The position numbers were made by a program, and so were the translations under genes. A stretch of 64,000 nucleotides of DNA, from contig NSJX01000020.1 of the NCBI GenBank assembly GCA_002286715.1, positions 133,873 to 197,872 on the forward strand, written 5' to 3'. Positions within the stretch are counted from its first letter, which is position 1. The number at the start of each line of letters is the position of its first letter. Shown here piece after piece: positions 11,218-20,670 of the stretch. The stretch is from Dentipellis sp. KUC8613. Its lineage: Eukaryota; Basidiomycota; Agaricomycetes; Russulales; Hericiaceae. The notes under the pieces were generated by a model that saw nothing but the letters and a program-made list of their open reading frames with translations, did not search any database and was not told the DNA's origin.

Positions 11218-13478
11218 TCAGCAACGCGTTGACACCCCGACGAGACCAGGCAAAGCGAACGCACCCGTTTGTCCTTGACGCTGGAACTGTACGACCCGCA
11301 GAATGTCGCCGATCTCAAGCGTACGGTTGCAGTGCGCGGCATACACGGATGCGATCTTTACGATGTTCTTGATCTCACGGCCGTTGAGCGGCAGCGCGCG
11401 CAGGCGGTCCATATGAGCATCAGCAGCGCTTGCTTTTTCCTCCGTGTTCATCGTCGTCTTAGTGAGGAACGAGAGCCACAAGCGTTCCCGCGCACCGGGG
11501 GAGAGGTGGTCGTAGAAGAGCGAGAGGTCGATGCGCGACCTCACTGCCTGATCGAACACGGCAACACGGTTCGTGGTGAGGAAGAGGATGCCGGGGTAGT
11601 ACTCGAGCTTGCGCAGGAAGACGGCAACCATCGCGTTGCGTTCAAGCTCGTGCAGATTGCGCTGCTCGAGGTAGACGTCGGCCTCGTCGATGAGCACGAC
11701 CGCTGCCCAGCGCACGGCAAACGCAAAGATGCGCGTAAGCGACTGGTCCAGGGTGTCGGCATCCATGCCAAGATCGCCGGATCCGGTCATGTAGAGGGGA
11801 TGTTTAGTAACTGGTGTTGATGGGTGTCAGTATGTAGTTTGATCCAGAATGGCGGATCTATGCACCTTCGCCAACGGCTTCTGCAGTTAGGGTCTTGCCG
11901 ACACCGGGAGGTCCTGGGATACCTGTGAGCGGAAACTCACAACGTGGACCAGATGTAGGAGACCGTACCATGCAGATTGAAGATAAGACCCATGCCTTTC
12001 CCATGTACGAAGTCATCAAATGTGTCGGCATTCTCGTCAACTTCGCTCCTCCGACTCGCGTGCTCCTCGACGAGTGCCCGAAGAATGCCCTTGTTGCCCG
12101 CCTCCATATCGAGTTGGTCGAACATACTTGAACTCCATTCGATGTCGCACACATTGTCGACACTGAAGACCACTGATATCTCGTGTTAACACAACTCGAG
12201 TAGTCGTCGAAAGTGAAGGTGATACGTGCGCCATCGATGGTCATTGAGGGACCAGCCATAAATCCTTGGTGACATCAACATGTATTCATCGTCTCGAACC
12301 TCCCGCCTTGATTCCGAATTGAAGTGCTCGCCATCCAGGTCCCGATCCAGACTGCGCATGTACATGCCACTATGAATATCGGCCATCTCTAAATTAAGTA
12401 CCCTCTGGTCAGCACGTTCGAGACAGCAGAAGACTCTAAAGCTACTCACCCATATCAAGGATGACACGAGACTCAATCTGAAGAATGATCAGATTTTCTT
12501 CATGATGGGACACGCGATCACCTACGGAGAACTTGGTGACTGTTTTATCATTGTACGTGTACGCGATGCCTTTGTACCACTTATGGCACCAGTCGCGCAG
12601 ATTCCATCGCTTCCGTCCCCGCTCTTCAAGTTCCTGCACCAGCTTCTCATGGTTCGGCGCGAGATGTAAAGGATAGGCAACAAGATCCGTGATGCGCTTG
12701 ACACCAGTGAAGTGGGAAATGGAAAGTGTCCGACGGGACAAACCGGGCTTGCTGCCCTCGAAGTTGACGTATTCGCAATCGAGAGACCAACGTGGTGGTT
12801 CGAAATGCTCTATGAGAGAAATCGAGGTCAGGCGGACAGCCCACGGCTTTTGTGTAATCTCGCAGCGAGTGTAGAGGATGGATCCAGGGATGAGGAGGCT
12901 CCAGATTAAGCTGAACGTCATTTGCTCCGCCTTCCGAAGGTTGAAAATCGTAGCAAGGGTCTCCGAGTATTCCTTCGTCATGAAGTTAAGGAAGAATGCA
13001 ACGTGCGTCTGCTCCTCCTGTGTTTCTGTCTTTTCTGGGGTCTTTTGAACCTCTGAGAGGAACTCAACAAACAGAGGGATGAAGGCTAGCAAGTCATCTG
13101 GCGAGAACTATGGAGAACGGACATCAGCCATCAGTTTGTCAGGTCACCTAAAGAGTTGGGACGACTCACTTTTGAGGGCCTCTGTGTCCAGTCAACGTTC
13201 TTCCGGCCCTTCATGACTTGTTTCGCCGCGCGGATGAATGGCAGCGACCGGATGACGATTTCGACGCCAGGAGGTCCACGGGAGAAGGGCCCAATCTTCT
13301 GAACGATAGAGAATGCATAGGGCGTCTCTATCTCTTGACCAACGACGGCGTCTTCTTGGCTTACTTCCTCATGTATCGCGTACTTGTGTTGCTCTTCGTT
13401 CCAGCGATAAGTCACTCGGGAAAGGTCGAGCTGGACGGGAGATGGCACTTCGCCCACCGGCTGAGTGTCGGGGTGCAT
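11218..13478 (-). CDS. AAA+ ATPase with DUF7025-like N-terminus, tandem copy 2
   Basis: Paralogue of the gene at 7859-10126 with the same exon order. The start is ATG 13478 (MHPDTQPVGEVPSP) and the stop is at 11218. The N-terminal half contains YVNFEGSKPGLSRRTLSI and WNLRDWCHKWYKGIAY. An intron again splits the P-loop, and splicing gives HGPPGVGKTLTAEAVGE. The next exon carries YMTGSGDLGMDADTLDQS, Walker B AVVLIDEADVYLEQ, sensor 1 FLTTNRVAVF and SRIDLSLFYDHL. Catalytic motifs look intact. The C-terminal AAA module is nearly identical to copy 1, while the N-terminal exon is clearly diverged. The cellular role is unknown. A TATA-like CTATAAAG lies about 75 bases upstream of the ATG. Confidence 0.85.
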
Positions 13479-13552
13479 GGTGTTGGAGTGACTGGTAAGA
13501 GCGTAGCAAGTGAAGTGTTAGAGATGCTGCAGGTTTTATCAGATGGGTATCA

Positions 13553-13560
13553 ATCTTTAT
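13553..13560 (-). promoter_or_regulatory. Putative TATA box of AAA+ copy 2
   Basis: Minus-strand CTATAAAG lies about 75 bases before the ATG at 13478, at the spacing seen for the protease and F-box genes in this window. Confidence 0.45.
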
Positions 13561-14730
13561 AGAGCCTCTCATCCGCCCTAGGATCCGACCTCCGCGGTAA
13601 TGAACGCCTTGCGCTGCGCTGTTAGGTTGAAAACGGAATCCTCAGGACACTCTTTTGAATGCAGAAGGCCACGTTGGCCAAAGACGCTCGGGGGAACGAG
13701 GGGCGTGATGTGTGATATGTTTGGCTCAAGCCTGGAGTACGCCGCTTCAAGTTGAACACCCTTTCCAGAACGTCACCTGTGCGACGATATAAATGGAACC
13801 AGGCAATGGGCACATGCTTCTGATACTGATTGTCCGGATACTGCTGTTCCACAGGTCTCTGGAGCGTCGTATCCGGCTGAGGAACAGGTTTTGTTGTTCC
13901 CAATCCAGCACTTCTTGGAAACTGTCCTCTCCTGTGCCGATTGCTGGTCGCTATTTCTCTAGCCGCTGAAAGCCGCGCTCGGCAGGATCAGGACAGATAG
14001 TTCCATCGAAGCATGTCCCATTCCAGCCTTGAACGCCTCGGTAAAAACACGGACGACATAGCCAGAGTGCGGTCCTATCAGCTTCAATATCAAGAACGTT
14101 CTCGGCTCGTATAATTAGTGTCTGCGGATAAATCAGTCAGATTGCTATGCACGGCTGACCTAGTGCTTCAAGTTTCTATCTCGATACTGACCGAATACCA
14201 CAGGGTCTACTCCCGGCGACAAGGTAGGAAAACCAACGAATTTTGCGAGTCGCTCCGAGACGAGTGGATTTGTGATTGAAGAGGGTTCCATGAAACTGAC
14301 TACGATAGTGTCTTCTCTTTCGAAGACGAAAACGCACCCCAAACGTAGCGTGGAGGAAACAGCGCAGGGATACCGTGCCCAAGGCGGTCGTGGCAGGCAC
14401 GTGTTGGCAGCTGGCTGATGGTGAACTCGGCATTAGCCGCGCACACGCTTCCTCTTGTCTCCGGCATCCCAGCGACGTTACTGAGAACTAGATCTTTTAA
14501 TTGGGACCATATTGCCAACTATCTGTTTGTGGACAAGATTTCGGATGTTGCTATGCCCATAAGTTAAGTATGAGATTTTCCGACCTCCTCTTCCTGGATT
14601 CCGTATCCCAACGTAACCATCTGAGGCGACGTTAGCTTCAGTTACTCAGAATTTTGCACCGAAATTCTCCTAAGGTCTCGTCTCACAGTGAGTCACAATC
14701 CCTACGTTACTCTACGTCTATCCAAAAGAC
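13561..14730. other. Intergenic, partial repeat with 17.5 kb
   Basis: There is no convincing gene. The segment near 13712-13756 (atgtttggctc and tacgccgcttcaa) resembles 17525-17564 in the same orientation. Blocks shared with the promoter of AAA+ copy 1 lie at 13577-13658. Weak open frames at 13622-13903 and 14160-14518 lack recognisable motifs. Confidence 0.5.
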
Positions 14731-15352
14731 CTAATGCAACCTTGCCAACTGGATCTCGTTCGTGGCATAATTCATGACGACGTAAGCATTCTTCATGAAA
14801 GTCGCGCCCAAGATCCAAGTTCCCTGCAAGCTCGCCGGACCTCCCTGGATCATCGAATGACAGAATCCACCAGGACGTTGATCCTGAAGAAAGACGAGGT
14901 CACGTGCGTCGATGGCCCAGTCTTGGTTGGCGATCGTGAACGACAGCTGGCGATCCGTGTTGCACGGGATGTAGAACTTCCTCGTGGAGGCGTCGAGCAG
15001 CGCGCCCAGCTGTGAATTGACGTGGCCCGCATCCTGCAGCGGCATGAGAATCTGAGTGGACGCGGTACCGAGCGCGCCAACGCGGTTCTCGATGGCAGCG
15101 ATGGCGACCCCGTTGACTTTCGTGGCGGCCACGGGCACGCGCCAGTATCCGCCGTCGAGGTTGGCGATCGGCGGGGTCAGAGTCGCTGCGTTGAATTTGG
15201 CTTCGTTCGGCGCTCCCAAGGAGAGCTCTCCGCCTCGCCCACCGTCCAGGCTGCGCGGAAGGAACCAGCCCGTGATGGGAGCCGGAATGACCTCCTTCTG
15301 CGCAAGGACCTGGGCGAAGTTGGGCAGCCGCGTCCGCGCGCCACGCTGTCAC
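14731..15352 (-). pseudogene. Truncated A1 aspartic protease remnant, last exon only
   Basis: The open frame equals the last exon of the intact protease at 583-1969. It begins at a splice-acceptor-like tgtgacag at the homologous position (RGARTRLPN versus GGAQTR), runs through ITGWFLPRSLDGGRGGELSL and PCNTDRQLSF to GATFMKNAYVVMNYATN, and ends TAG/TAA-closed at 14731. The upstream exons with the signal peptide and the first DTG motif are not recognisable. The second motif, LDTGT in the intact gene, reads LGTAS here, so the second catalytic Asp is also lost. The frame has no stop or frameshift over about 207 codons, so decay is recent, or a non-protease product is made from a diverged upstream exon. 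A possible exon at about 15385-15495 does not align to the family. Confidence 0.7.
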
Positions 15353-15686
15353 ATATGATATCGGCCTCCTCGTGTTACGTGTTTACCTTGAGTGTGGCAC
15401 AGTCAGTGCGTGTGTTCGTATGTTTGTGCTTCTTGAAAGGCTGCGTCGACGCGATATCGATAGAGCTAGTAGCCTTATCTTGGTAATGGTCAGATACCTA
15501 GAGAAATCTGCCTCCACACGACGACGCGTCTCCGGCAGTGCGTATGTGCGTGGAGGACGGCGGTGGTCCCCAAGACATCACGACTACCATTGACGTGAAT
15601 AAAGCCATCACGTATGCAAAAACGCACCAAAGTCCAAAGCATAATATGACTTATTCCCATCGCACTCACACCTCTAGCTCTCAGCC

Positions 15687-17143
15687 TCACGCACCAACCA
15701 ACCCACGCGCGCCCTCCATCCCACTGCGCACCCCCTGCACGCGCGCCAGCCCTGCCCGCCGCCTCTCCTCGATCTCGCCGCCCATCGCATCCTCCCACCA
15801 GCGCTCGCCCACGGGCACCTCGCGCCAGCCGCCGCGGAAGAACGCGCCAAGCGCACGCGGGCCGCGCGCCCACAGCGCCTGCACGTGCGCCCAATGCGGT
15901 GGGGGCTGCGCGTGTGAGTACGCAGGTCGAGAGGCACCGGCGCGGGCGCACATGCCCTCCGCGGCGAAGACGAGCCCGGGCGGGACGGTGATGCGCCCGT
16001 GCTTGAACACGAACTCGCTCACGGAGACGCAGTTCAGCGTCGCGCCGTCCGCTTCTTCGCCTGCGGCCGCCCGCGTGGCGAGGTTCTGCATCGCGGCGTC
16101 CATGTTTGAGGTTTCTGACGACGTGGAGGTGATGGGGCCGGCGGGCGTGCTGATCCCGGAGGCGCTGGGCGTGCCGAGCTCCGAAGCGGGCGTGTGCAGG
16201 GACGGGAATGGCGGTGCGTCGGTGGCGGGGGTCGCGCGGTCGTTGGTAGACGGCGCCGCTTTGGAGGCGCCTTTCGTCTTGAACTGTGTCGTTTTAGGGA
16301 ACGTGACGAAACGGACGACGAAGAAGGCCTGGGTGTCGCGGGTCAGCCGTCAAGGAGCGCGAAACGCACGATATGGGGGTCGCGCACCCATTTGTCGTCC
16401 CAGCATTCGACGCTCATGCGCATTTCGTACCTGGAGAGCATCGGGATCTCGCGGATGAAGTGGAAGTGCGTGCCTGCGCGCAGACTCGTCAGACAACCGT
16501 GCGCGAAGGCGGGGCAACGACGAGGGAAAGAGACGCACCGCCAAGGGCAGACCAGCCGCCTGCACGCATGAAACCGGGGTAGTACGCAAGGACTGCCTTG
16601 AGGCGCGCAATGTCCAAATTCTACCATCCACGCACGCCTCAGCCCGCGCATGCCGCATTCGACATGCGAGACACGCACCTTCGCGTAGCACGAGTTGCTG
16701 AGGTGGAAGTTGTAGTCGCAGTCGTCCAGACCTGCCCGCGCGCTGTACGTCACAAGCCCGTCGAACGGCGTCTTGCCCACGGGCGAGAGGCTTTCGAGCC
16801 AGCGGCGCCGAGCCTCCTTGCGCGCCTTCTTCGAGTGGAAGAGCGTGCGGAGGCGCAGGAGGTCCCATTGAATGCGGACCGAGATGATGGGGGCGAATAG
16901 GCGAACTGTTTCGGTATCGCGGTACAGTTAGTTGGAGGTGCATGGAGTGAGATGTATAACGAGGGACGCACTGTGCCATACGAGGGGCAGAGAGCGCCAG
17001 TTGAGCGCGAGCACGAAGAGCGCGAGGTATTTGAGTGCGCTAGGGATGTGTTTCGCCACGGTGTGCAGGAGCTGGCCGCTCGGAAGTGATGGCACGTTAG
17101 ATGCCAGCACGTGGAGCGCGTTGGTCGCATTCTCGGTTGCCAT
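15687..17143 (-). CDS. THEM6-like thioesterase (hot-dog fold)
   Basis: Five exons (17143-16972, 16905-16679, 16620-16539, 16473-16388, 16328-15687) keep phase throughout and give 402 aa. The start MATENATNALHVLASN is chosen because it precedes the hydrophobic segment ALKYLALFVLALNWRSLPLVW, typical of the N-terminal membrane anchor in this family. The hot-dog core is YSARAGLDDCDYNFHLSNS, THFHFIREIPMLSRYEMRM and KWAFFVVRFVTF, where DCDYNFHLSNS is the family hallmark. A Ser/Thr/Pro-rich linker of about 60 residues (about 190-250) then precedes FKHGRITVPPGLVFAAEG and a C-terminal W-rich region ending near GERWWEDAMGG. Acyl-thioester hydrolysis is inferred from the fold, and the substrate is not known. 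Exon 1 could have a further upstream partner, but none is needed. Confidence 0.85.
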
Positions 17144-18170
17144 CGCGTTGACGCGCACGTATATGCGTTTCCCAAGGTGATTCGGAGGCGAGCTCGAGGC
17201 ACTTCAATCAGTGGGGTGGTAGTGGGGCGCAAGGACGCACTGGTTCAAGCAATAAATAGCAGTTTCCCGCAGGCGCGCGGCACAATCAGTAGCGTTCGGC
17301 GGTCCCCAACGGATCTGCTTGATGTTTTATGTCTGGGCGCTGAAGCTAAAGCTCGAGGACCCTGCAGGGCGTATCGCATCGTCGTGTTCCTTAGTCGATC
17401 GTTGCGCGCGAAGTACTGGAGCTCTGCAATGAGATACTTTGGAGTTGGGAGGCAAGAGAGCTCGAGGGATGGCATGACATGAATGACGAGGGGAGTCGAG
17501 CACGTTTGTAGAGATATGGGGGATATGTTTGGCTCGATCCCGGAGATACGCCGCTTCAATCTAAGCTCAATGGTGTTCCTAGACATGGCAAAAGATCAAC
17601 TGAGCCGCTGGATCTTGATGAGATTGTTGAGAAAGCTTACCTGGCCATGGAACCAGCGACAACGTTGTCTTCTCGATTGTTGCTTCTCTCGAGAATATGA
17701 ACGCGCCATGGGCGCAGCTTGCAGAGAGAAGCGCCGGAGGCAGTGTCACTCGAGTCGGAGGACCTCCGCGGTCGGGGGCCACGTGGCCGGTTTGATCCTC
17801 GGAGCCAGCCGTACATTTGCTTCCACCTGGTTCAAGTGGTTGCGGCGACTCAGCGGCACTGGCAGCATAGATGCAATTTTGATGTGAGTTATTTCAGTCT
17901 GAGCCCTCCGTCGCTTTGTTGAAAAAATGCAGCTGCAGATTCATTCGTGGCATGGAACATTCACACAAAGGGTGATCGATGACGAGTCGACGATTCGAGG
18001 ACACGTAAAGAGGTTCATTGTTCAAGAAATTTGTTGGCTACAGCCCAACTGTTTCTCACCGTGCGACACGTGCTATGAGACATGACTAGGACGAACAATG
18101 AGCTGGGTTTGAACCGCACAGATCGTGGACGCGGGCCGATCGGATCGTGGACGCCATTGTCTTCAGACCA
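17144..18170. other. Divergent intergenic region
   Basis: This separates the thioesterase and F-box starts. Frames at 17245-17586 (-) and 17483-17887 (+) lack recognisable domains. The stretch around 17525-17564 is similar to 13712-13756. A duplicated gatcgtggacg lies at 18121-18155. Confidence 0.5.
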
Positions 18171-18177
18171 TATAAAG
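18171..18177 (+). promoter_or_regulatory. TATA box of the F-box gene
   Basis: TATAAAG lies 77 bases upstream of the ATG at 18248, and a pyrimidine-rich stretch follows it. Confidence 0.65.
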
Positions 18178-18247
18178 TCAACAGCTCGTCTACCAAGCCC
18201 CCACCGTCACATTCTTTCCGTCTCATACTGTGTACTTACGGTACACT

Positions 18248-20176
18248 ATGTCGACGACAACTGATGCTCTCGAGAGGTGCGTAGTACCATCTTATCTGTT
18301 CTCAAACCCTCTGACGACACGGCCTTCTAGCGCGTCCACCTTCTGGCCCGCGATTCTTCGCTCCCGTCTGCCTGCCCCCAAGAACTCAGCTACACAAATT
18401 TCGACGGAATTACAATTCCTCGACAACGAAGCGACGTCCGTCAGAGAGATGCTGCGCTCTCTCTACTCGTACCGCAACTCGATGGCCCCAATCTCCCGCC
18501 TTCCTCCCGAGATTCTACTTCTCATCTTCAAGCTTCTCCGCGCCGCCGACCCCCCGCACCTGCGCTTCCAGGGGAAAGAAGTCTTCATGCCAGGCTGGAC
18601 CGTCGCCACGCACGTATGCCACGACTGGCGTCTGCTCTGCCTCGACGCCGTATGCCTCTGGACCGACATCCGGAGGTGCCTGCGCGGGCCCTGGGCCGAC
18701 CGCTTCCTCTCTCTCTCGCGCACGAGCTCGCTGACCCTCGAACGGCGCTACGCCGCGGGGGACGCCGACATCCTGCGGCGCACGGCGTTCCGCATCCAGC
18801 ACCTCACGCTCTCCGTCGCCTTCGGGCGGACATTCCGAGACAGCATCGTGCACGACCTCGACCGGCAGTTCCCCCGAATGCAATCTCTCGTGCTCGCAGT
18901 GGACTTGTGGCCCGAAGGCCCGCGCCCGCTCGATTCGCTGCGCATGAACCCCGCGTTCGAGCTCCCGCAGGAGCTCCTGCGCACCGGCTGCCCCCGGCTC
19001 CGCCGCCTCTCCCTCCGGGGCTGCATCCTCCCGTGGACGGCGCCGCTGCTCGCGCGCCTCACGCACTTCGAGCTGTCCCTCCGCGACACGCTGGCCGGCG
19101 GGCACCCGCCGCAGGGCCCGAACGCGCGGATCCCGCCGCCTGGGTACACGCGGCCCGAGCTCCTCTGCTGCCTCGAGAAGATGGCGCTCCTCGAGTCCCT
19201 CGTGCTCAACGAGTGCATCCCCGAGCGCACGGACCGCGACATGTGGTCGTACGTCGCGCCGTCGACCGTCCGCCTGCCGCTCCTGCGGCGCCTCGTCCTT
19301 TCCGGCGCCCCGGCGCAGCTGTCCGCGCTGCTCGACGCGCTCGAGCTGCCCGTCCTCGCGACGCTGCACGTCAGCTCGTACATCCACCCCGACGGCTCCG
19401 AAGCGCAGGTGCACTCCATCCTCGTGCCCATGGCGCGCCTGCTGCGCGTATCCAGCAACACCGGGACCCTGCACGCGCTGCAAATTACGCACGGCTTCAG
19501 CCCGAACCGCGCCCTCATACTCACCGGAATGTACGCCGAAGACGCATCCTTCCACACGCTCTGCACGACGCCCGAGCCGGACCTCAAGCTCGAGCTGCGG
19601 CACCACCCACACGCCGCGCCGGCCCCGGCGCCCCCCTCCGCGCTGCCCTGGCTGCAAGCATTCTTCAAGCTTTTAGACCTCGACGCCGTGCGCGTCCTCG
19701 CGCTCGCCGAGCGGCAGGAGTGCCCCAGCGCGAGCGGGTTCTGGACGCCGGAGGCGTGCGTGCGCCTGTTCAGCCGCACGCCGCGCGTCGAGCAGGCCAA
19801 GGCGGGCGGCGCGGCCGCGATCGCGCTGCTCGAGGCGCTCGCGGCGAACGTCGACGCGCCGCGCACGCTGCTGCCCCGCCTGGCCACCCTGAGCGCGGCG
19901 AACATGCTCTTCCTGCCGCCCGAGAACGCGCGCGGTGCGGCGTTCTGCGCGGGCCTACGCGCGTGGCTGTGCGCGCGCAAGCATGCGGGCGCGCCGCTGC
20001 GCGTCGTGATGGCGAGGTGCGGCGTCGAGGTCGACCGCTGTGTCGAGGGCGCGGAGGGCGAGGTGGTCGACGTCGCGTTCCAGGTGATCCCGCCCGAGCG
20101 CGAGCGCGAGAAGGTGTATTTTGAGTTTGGCGTGCGCGCGGGGAGGCCGCGGGAGGTGTATGTGCGGGTGCGGTGA
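18248..20176 (+). CDS. F-box domain protein
   Basis: Two exons (18248-18276 and 18331-20176) encode about 624 aa. The F-box is ISRLPPEILLLIFKLLRAAD (about residues 75-95), followed by ATHVCHDWRLLCLDAVCLWT, the usual second half in basidiomycete F-box proteins. The rest (RLRRLSLRGCILPW; LLESLVLNECIPE) reads as degenerate leucine-rich repeats. F-box proteins are substrate adaptors of SCF ubiquitin ligases, and the target cannot be inferred. The first intron is 54 bases and contains no stop, so retaining it adds 18 residues in frame. Large antisense open frames across this gene are composition shadows. Confidence 0.88.
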   Translation: MSTTTDALERCVVPSYLFSNPLTTRPSSASTFWPAILRSRLPAPKNSATQISTELQFLDNEATSVREMLRSLYSYRNSMAPISRLPPEILLLIFKLLRAADPPHLRFQGKEVFMPGWTVATHVCHDWRLLCLDAVCLWTDIRRCLRGPWADRFLSLSRTSSLTLERRYAAGDADILRRTAFRIQHLTLSVAFGRTFRDSIVHDLDRQFPRMQSLVLAVDLWPEGPRPLDSLRMNPAFELPQELLRTGCPRLRRLSLRGCILPWTAPLLARLTHFELSLRDTLAGGHPPQGPNARIPPPGYTRPELLCCLEKMALLESLVLNECIPERTDRDMWSYVAPSTVRLPLLRRLVLSGAPAQLSALLDALELPVLATLHVSSYIHPDGSEAQVHSILVPMARLLRVSSNTGTLHALQITHGFSPNRALILTGMYAEDASFHTLCTTPEPDLKLELRHHPHAAPAPAPPSALPWLQAFFKLLDLDAVRVLALAERQECPSASGFWTPEACVRLFSRTPRVEQAKAGGAAAIALLEALAANVDAPRTLLPRLATLSAANMLFLPPENARGAAFCAGLRAWLCARKHAGAPLRVVMARCGVEVDRCVEGAEGEVVDVAFQVIPPEREREKVYFEFGVRAGRPREVYVRVR

Positions 20177-20670
20177 TTGATTTGGGTTGGTGGGTGTGGG
20201 TGTGTGTGCTTGTAGTGTTTTTTTTTTTGTTGCAAGATAAATGATAAATAAACAAGAGGGGGGAGGAATTTGGCACGTGCCCTCGTAGCTGCGCTCACGT
20301 GCACGGTATTGCGCGTCGATGTCTTGGCACGCGTATCGCGTTTGCAAAGCTCTTCTCCCGCCGTATGAGAGCCCGACATCCCCCAAGCCCACTCCCCCTT
20401 CTTCCTGTCCTTTGCCTGTGTCTTCCCCACGCTGCTCACCTGAACGCCGCCGCCAGGCAAAAATACCTACAGCCGCTTTACATAACAAAACCGGCGGACC
20501 GTGTCACCCGCGGGCGCCTAACGCGCATCGCCTGCCACCTCAAGCTCGTTTCCACCACCGCCCATGAAACCCGTCTCACAGAGACCCACGCTTGCTTGAC
20601 TCTTCCAGCACACCGACCACTATAATTTACTTCTACCCCCCCTCATCTCCTCCTCGAGAACACCCGCACC
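20177..20670. other. Intergenic between F-box and membrane protein genes
   Basis: T-rich 3' UTR sequence (poly-T at 20219-20229) is followed by CT-rich leader sequence before the next start. I see no gene here. Confidence 0.6.

Noticed and set aside
14340..14520. Possible small gene near the protease remnant
   Set aside because: The overlapping minus frames have no start context, splice support or recognisable sequence.
18748..20460. 570-codon open frame antisense to the F-box gene
   Set aside because: It has the same shadow character, no motifs and no promoter or splice support.
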